A stretch of 64,000 bases of DNA from Lineus longissimus (lineage: Eukaryota > Nemertea > Pilidiophora > Heteronemertea > Lineidae): assembly GCF_910592395.1 (NCBI RefSeq), contig NC_088318.1:12896349-12960348 (forward strand), written 5' to 3'. The notes beneath the pieces are model-generated. The model saw only the letters and a program-made list of their open reading frames with translations. It had not been told where the DNA came from and did not search any database. This document shows, piece after piece, positions 59,115 to 64,000 of the stretch (positions within the stretch are counted from its first letter, which is position 1; each line of letters starts with the position of its first letter). The position numbers and the translations under genes are program-made.

Positions 59115-62100
59115 CTGAAAATAACAAATTGTTCGCTAGTGAAAGTTACTGTAATCACACTTGGAACAAACTGACATGGTTGATTATATGAGAGACTAGA
59201 CACAATAATCCAGCTGTACCATAAATTTTATGACAACTAGAGAACATTTCTTTTCTTACCATAGGTGATTTTCTAAATTTTATGACAACTAGAGAACATT
59301 TCTTTTCTTACCATAGGTGATTTTCTAAATTTTATGACAACTAGAGAACATTTCTTTTCTTACCATAGGTGATTTTCTCGTCTTTGTTGGCGTCAACCTC
59401 ATTGAACAATTTCAAGATCTCAATGTCCTCCATGTTGAAGGAGTGGTGTAGGATTGACGTCAGCTCTGGTAGGGTGATGTAGCCATCACCATGGACATCG
59501 AACAGCTACAATCAAAAGAGAAAAAATAAGATACAACCTGAGAACCTATACTGTCAGAGATCTAGAGTTTTGGTATAACCTACTGATGTATAGAGGATGT
59601 ACCAAACAACCCAAAAGGTCCTATGCAGTTAAGCCAAAGGCAAATCTCTGTAGTTGTTTACCAAAAACAATGCTTGATATGGGAGAAAACTGACATTTAC
59701 TTACCCTGAAAGCGAGCTGTAAGGTTTCATCAGTATTGGCTGGCATCGAGATGAGTGACAACCCGATCACATACTCTCGGAAATCAATGGTGCCGGAACC
59801 ATCCTTGGGGAAACAAAAAGGACGACTACAAACATGTTGCCCAACATCAATACAAGAAATTTTAATCATTCTCTTTCACCAGTGCTGATTCCCTTATGTG
59901 TATTATCCTGACCCTATCATACATATGGACATTTTTGACTATTGGTTTATAGTTTCCGTTTTTATCCTCAAAAATAGCATAGTTAGATCAGCATGATGTG
60001 ACAAGACTGAAATCATCATGCATCATCACTGTGACCATGATCACATGCCATCACAAGTCAAGAGGATGCCACAATAAGGTAGGGGTGCAGAGGAGAACCT
60101 TTCTGCTCAAATGTACATTTGCTTCTTGGGCTTTTTCTACTCATTGACACAATCAGAATCCAAAGAAAGACAGGCCATGTCTTGGCTCACAAACTTGTCA
60201 GAAAAGGCCAATCTTTATATGTACATGTAATGATGTCCTACATGACACTGCAGACTCCACCTGCACATGAAGCGACTAGGACTCCATTAAACTGCATGCT
60301 TCCTGCGAATGAGGACTAGGTGACCTAAGGCCAAGGCATGTTCTAAAGGACTGCCCTTGATGAAAACAGGCATAACAATGAGCTAAGGCAAAAAGTTGGA
60401 CATATTTTCTTCGTAAAATCATCTCCTTAGATCAGCACTCACTTACACAAATTATTTTTGCTCCAATTTTGAAAATTCAAAGATCCACAGAGATTTGAGG
60501 CAGATATCAACCAGCTGACAAATTGAGCATCCATTATTAGAGGAAAAGGGCTGAAATCAGCCTAAAATCAGAAATTTGACATCCCTGCTGAAAAGAAGAT
60601 GTAACTGAAAACGAAATGTGAGGCCAACAGACCTGCAGCCAACACCCAAACTTTGCCGTGGCGCACAACTTGAGGATGACGGTTACAAAAATCTGAAAAC
60701 CGACGAATACTACTCATCTGAAAATCTTACCCGATCGTACATATCGAAGACTTCTTTGACGGTGTCGTTGACTGGTAGACCAAGATGATTGGCAAACACC
60801 TCGAGGGTGATGTGACCCTTCTCATCAGTGATTGAGGAAAATTTGTCCAGCAGTTCTTTCATGTTGTCGAAGTTGATGCTGGAACGAGTAAAAGAAACGT
60901 TTTAGATTAAAGCGCTTTATACTGGACAACCGGTCTGTCTCAACAGGCTTTGTATTCATTCCCAAGCCTATTTCAGAAACCTTTCAGCAGAAACCAACAC
61001 AAACTGTGCTGTACTTGGCAATTTCAGACCAGTTGAAAGGACCAAGTGTTGCCAAACCCACAACTTCCAATCATAAGTCCGATACACCTCCACTGTGCAA
61101 CTGCACTTACCCAAGTTTCCTGCTCAGTTTCTGGAACTCGACCAACCCTGATGTCATGGGCATATTACGCTTGGCTGCATACATCATCAGCCTGCAGTCG
61201 TCGTAGGTATGGTCAGTGGCCGGCACACCAAGGTTTCTGTGATGAGAAAAGATCAAGTTATCAAAGGTCAACTACAATAGACAGATCAACAACAGATACA
61301 TGTTTCATTAAACCTGCTTAAAATCTCTATAAAGTTTGCATTAGACTTTATGGCCATTCATGATGACTGTAAACCCCATGAATGGTCCTAATATTGATGT
61401 TATACTTTACTCTGACAGGTATGACCTGACTGGACCCTTAACTTTAAAAGGAGCAAATTATATCAACTTACTCTGCCATCAATGCACGCACATTGTGTGC
61501 ATACAGCTTCGGATCAGCTATCTCTTCATCACTCGGATTATACACGGGAAGAAACTGAAGGTGGAACAAAATAACAATCAAGGTAAGGTCCTGTAAAACT
61601 TTCTGATGAACTTGTGATCAGGTAACCTTACAAATAAATTTCATTGCCGACTACATGAAAATTTCAACGAGGCATCATAATTTGTGTTCCACTCTTAATG
61701 CAAACCTAAATATTCATGTCCATTTCAAGAAAATTCTATTTCAAAGAGAATCTGAACCAACTAAAACCAAAAGATTTTCTACTTAATGGGTATTGCCAAC
61801 ATTTTCACTGTCAAAAATACATAGAGTCTGTTTTGACTGTTTACAAAATGTCTTGCTTGTGTTTTGACTCTCTCGGGGACAACTGTCACAGACACTCAAC
61901 GGTTAAAATACACCACACTGTTAGAATGTCACCACAACACTATCAAGTGTCACTCATTACTCTTTCATGCTAACATGATTTTCTCTCTCCCAATATCGGA
62001 TCCACGGCATTACATATTCATGATAAACATGTCTCCCTCAACTCCACCGGGTCTAGTCATAGCCGCCATGGACTGTCATTGTTGAGTGGTCGTTACCTGT

Positions 62101-63442
62101 TGGTACTGAATGCCTGTCAATATCTATCATGTTAACCCCTCGAGGAAGAATTATTTCAGAGTTGTTGGTAGTTGCAGAGAAACACAGCCAAGCAAGCTAC
62201 TGATGAGCACTCTTAAGCCCTTGGCCATCCAAATGTAAGTAGTGGGCTGTTTTTTCCAGCAGGGCTCAAATTTACGATATGAATTTCATACTTGTTTATA
62301 AATGGACCTACCTCAACTTCCATGTAATTGTGAAATTGACACAACGTCAACCAGAACACCAGCAGCCTGAAATTAAAGCAAAATATAAACCATTGGAAAG
62401 TCCTAATGGAAAAAGGGCCATGGCCAAGGAAGAGAGCCCTATAAAGGAAAAAGGGCCGTGGCCAAGGAAGAGAGCCCTAAGGGAAAAGGGCCGTGGTCAA
62501 GGAAGAGAGCCCTAAGGGAAAAGGGCCATGGCCAAGGAAGAGAGCCCGAAGGGAAAAGGGTCATGGCCAAGGAAGAGAGCCCTAAGGGAAAAGGGCCATG
62601 GCCAAGGAAGAGAGCCCTAAGGGAAAAGAACTTATCTCTGAAATCTGCAATTACACCAGTTTGAAGTGCAATACAAGCATAATATCACAACCTTCATTTA
62701 TTATTGATCACCAAAGTTGACATGATAAAGACGAATGAAGAGAATTTTCCTATCTTGTGCAGACAGTGCCAAGACCAATATCAGAGCCCATTTTGTTGAA
62801 GTACTTACGCTCCAGGGCCGTCCCATGTCCAAGTCACTGTGTCCTGTAAAGGAAAACATGAGTGAATGGCCAGCAGAATGTTGAATGAATGAATCAGAAT
62901 TCTATGCTGTGAGCAGAACTTGTAAGAACTTTATAACAGGCCATGATGAGTATACCGGTCCAGAGTCCTTGCCCAGAGGGGTGAGCCAAATTTAGGTTAT
63001 TTTTGACTACCCCATCTCTGACCTGGGTAAAGGACCCCATCACAAGCTACTCATCTTTGTTACAGGGACACCCCTGTCAGCAGGACACCCTCTCCATTAA
63101 GGACACTGATTTTGGTCCAAAATTGGCCAATTCAATTCAGTTTGACCTGATTAATCAGGACACCTATATCAAGAAAAGCATTTGTCAGTCCCGAGGGTGT
63201 CGGCCTAGTTCTACTGTATTTTAATGGGTTATTTTGTCTTTTGATTGCCCAGCCAGGCACCAGGTAAGGAAGCCAAGTAAAGAGACTTTAGCCAAGGCTA
63301 TACAACTGATGAGTGTCGTCACGTTGGGAGTCCTGGGGACAAGTTTTGAACCAAGGGTCTAAGACTGTTGACTTTATACTTACGAATCTATTAGGATACC
63401 TGATACAGACCGGCTGTACAGGAACACCAGGGTAGAAGGCAC
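58915..63442 (-). CDS. LPCAT2-like: Lysophosphatidylcholine acyltransferase (LPCAT1/2 family), C-terminal nine exons; 5' part outside window
   Basis: Nine minus-strand exons join in phase to 947 nt (314 aa): 63442-63384, 62843-62809, 62366-62312, 61554-61472, 61236-61111, 60878-60731, 59803-59705, 59505-59364, 59114-58915. The order matches LPCAT1/2: acyltransferase motif IV (PGVPVQPVCIRYPN), DTVTWTWDGPGA, TLCQFHNYMEVEFLPVY, SDEEIADPKLYAHNVRALMA, VPATDHTYDDCRLM, then three EF-hands. Loops are DRDGSGTIDFRE (canonical), DVHGDGYITLPE (His at position 3) and DANKDEKITYDE (canonical). The enzyme transfers acyl chains to lyso-PC or lyso-PAF at ER or lipid-droplet membranes. VPATDHTYDDCRL resembles LPCAT2 more than LPCAT1. 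The His-X4-Asp catalytic motif must lie right of 64000. The C-terminus ends TKTD, lacking a standard KKxx signal. Confidence 0.95.
59229..59384 (-). repeat. 52-bp triplication that copies an LPCAT splice donor
   Basis: tgacaactagagaacatttc recurs at 59231, 59283 and 59335. Each unit carries the exon 3' end (agaaaatcacctatg) and its gtaaga donor, so two decoy donors lie 52 and 104 bp into the intron. Confidence 0.95.
59364..59505 (-). CDS. LPCAT2-like: LPCAT exon EF-hands 2 and 3
   Basis: Encodes LFDVHGDGYITLPELTSILH then HSFNMEDIEILKLFNEVDAN and KDEKITY. Acceptor ttgattgtag, donor gtaaga, phase 1. The exon end and donor are duplicated twice downstream. Confidence 0.94.
59705..59803 (-). CDS. 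LPCAT2-like: LPCAT exon EF-hand 1
   Basis: 33 codons: DGSGTIDFREYVIGLSLISM then PANTDETLQLAFR, nearly identical in pattern to LPCAT2 (DGSIDFREYVIGL). Acceptor ccccaag, donor gtaagt, phase 0 both sides. Confidence 0.95.
60372..60598 (+). repeat. Dispersed ~220-bp repeat, copy 2
   Basis: Same word order as the copy at 22353-22582 (caatgagctaaggcaaaaa, cactcactt(a/g)cacaaat, gaggaaaag, gacatccctg), located in an LPCAT intron. Confidence 0.6.
60731..60878 (-). CDS. LPCAT2-like: LPCAT exon before and into EF-hand 1
   Basis: Encodes INFDNMKELLDKFSSITDEK, GHITLEVFANHLGLPVNDTV and KEVFDMYDR. The last two residues begin the first EF-hand loop. Donor gtaaga, phase 0. Confidence 0.92.
61111..61236 (-). 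CDS. LPCAT2-like: LPCAT exon NLGVPATDHTYDDCRL
   Basis: Encodes NLGVPATDHTYDDCRLMMYA, then AKRNMPMTSGLVEFQKLSRK and LG. The TDHTY(D/E)DCRLM string is the strongest link to LPCAT2. Acceptor catcacag, donor gtaagt. Confidence 0.93.
61472..61554 (-). CDS. LPCAT2-like: LPCAT exon FLPVYNPSDEE
   Basis: Encodes FLPVYNPSDEEIADPKLYAH then NVRALMAE, matching FLPVYSPSEEE...YASNVRRVMAE. Acceptor accttcag, donor gtaagt, phase 2 out. Confidence 0.93.
62312..62366 (-). CDS. LPCAT2-like: LPCAT exon LLVFWLTLCQFHNYMEVE
   Basis: Hydrophobic segment followed by MEVE, matching LTLCQFHNxVEIE of LPCAT1. Acceptor atttcag, donor gtaggt, phase 2 in and phase 0 out. Confidence 0.9.
62405..62632. repeat. 37-40-bp minisatellite, 6 copies, in an LPCAT intron
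   Basis: Units of aaaagggcc(a/g)tgg(c/t)caagg followed by aagagagccctaaggg. The period is not a multiple of three, and the array lies immediately 5' (in transcript order) of exon 62366-62312. Confidence 0.93.
62809..62843 (-). CDS. LPCAT2-like: LPCAT micro-exon DTVTWTWDGPGA
   Basis: A 35-nt exon encoding DTVTWTWDGPG plus a split codon, invariant in the family (DTVTWTWQG). Acceptor tttacag, donor gtaagt. Confidence 0.9.
63384..63442 (-). CDS. LPCAT2-like: LPCAT exon: acyltransferase motif IV
   Basis: Encodes GAFYPGVPVQPVCIRYPNRF. Acceptor ctgtttcag, donor gtaagt, phase 1 in and phase 0 out. It is the most upstream exon seen in the window. Confidence 0.93.
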
Positions 63443-64000
63443 CTGAAACAGCAAATACATTACATTTTATCAAGTGCTTAGTCCTGAGTTCAGCATATGT
63501 AATCCACATAGGTTTTTTTGGTTGTTTTTGCTGATGGCTGGCCAATATATTATTAGGCCTAACATATCAAATGTCTTGTTTCCTGTATTGCCGGTTTTTT
63601 CTAGATATATACAATGATAGTATTCAGCATAGTGTTAGGTCTAGTTCATGCATGGTAGTATTGGAAGAGGTGAAGATGGAAGCTAACTCTATCCTAAGTG
63701 AGGGAAATTTGGGGTGGGGCAGTTTCAGGGTGATTCCTGCCTCCTCAAACCTCTAATTTTATGGGGTATTCAGAATCATTGTATGCACTTTTGAGGTGAG
63801 AAAAAGGAATCGGGGTAATACTTTTTTGGGAGGGGGAGCTTAGTGTAGGCGCAGGGGGCAGGGTCAGGCAAGTGTCTGGAATGATATTTATGCCATAAGG
63901 CCTCATGATGCATATCATTTTGAGCAGTTTGAAATGCGACATTGGCCCACATAGACCTATCACAACAGTATCAACTATTAAACCCAAAGCACATACAATT

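Noticed and set aside
62279-62664. Repeat-encoded KEESPKGKGPWPRKRALREK frames
   Set aside because: They come from the 37-bp minisatellite in an LPCAT intron. The frame changes each unit because 37 is not a multiple of three.

Overview
This is eukaryotic (metazoan) nuclear DNA: AT-rich, intron-dense, with GT-AG introns and coding exons of 35-280 bp. It has many short tandem repeats and small inverted-repeat elements. Frequent acatgtac-type words, small introns and repeat-rich introns suggest a marine invertebrate such as an amphioxus, hemichordate, echinoderm or lophotrochozoan. I cannot narrow that further from sequence alone. Nothing bacterial is present, so long ORFs are uninformative and genes were found by splice phase and family resemblance.

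Layout. 1-16.4 kb: mostly unassigned, with a few weak coding-like islands near 1.4, 2.7 and 3.1 kb and two tandem duplications. 16.45-29.87 kb, minus strand: a complete NDRG-family gene of 11 coding exons (349 aa), every splice phase consistent, with one 9.9 kb intron. One exon has spawned a ~54-bp minisatellite carrying about a dozen copies of its own splice acceptor. 30.1-31.1 kb: its probable upstream region, with a perfect CRE and three 170-bp repeats each holding an E2F-like site. 31.97-32.93 kb: a non-autonomous DNA element with long imperfect terminal inverted repeats.

34.5-42.0 kb, plus strand: the most unusual locus. At least eight tandem, homologous exons each encode a short N-terminus, one transmembrane helix and a basic/Cys juxtamembrane cluster. 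The seven intact copies end in a phase-1 gtaagt donor compatible with one pair of shared downstream exons, which encode a cytoplasmic tail with two PPxY motifs and a hydrophobic C-terminus. It looks like one gene able to swap its membrane anchor in front of a constant WW-domain-binding tail. 42-46.6 kb: its 3' UTR and a dispersed repeat family.

46.9-51.9 kb: a possible plus-strand transcription unit of unknown kind, with an NRF1 site and E-box at its left end, two arrays of hairpin-forming repeats, one coding-like exon at 50.85 kb and an AATAAA at 51.89 kb. 53.5-63.4 kb, minus strand: the C-terminal half of an LPCAT1/2-type lysophosphatidylcholine acyltransferase (nine exons, three EF-hands). 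Its catalytic exons lie beyond the right edge. Its 3' flank carries a nested foldback element, and one of its splice donors is triplicated.

The two recognisable genes are a signalling/stress protein (NDRG) and a phospholipid-remodelling enzyme (LPCAT). There is no evidence of a joint pathway, but their human counterparts NDRG4 and LPCAT2 both lie on chromosome 16q, as far as I recall.
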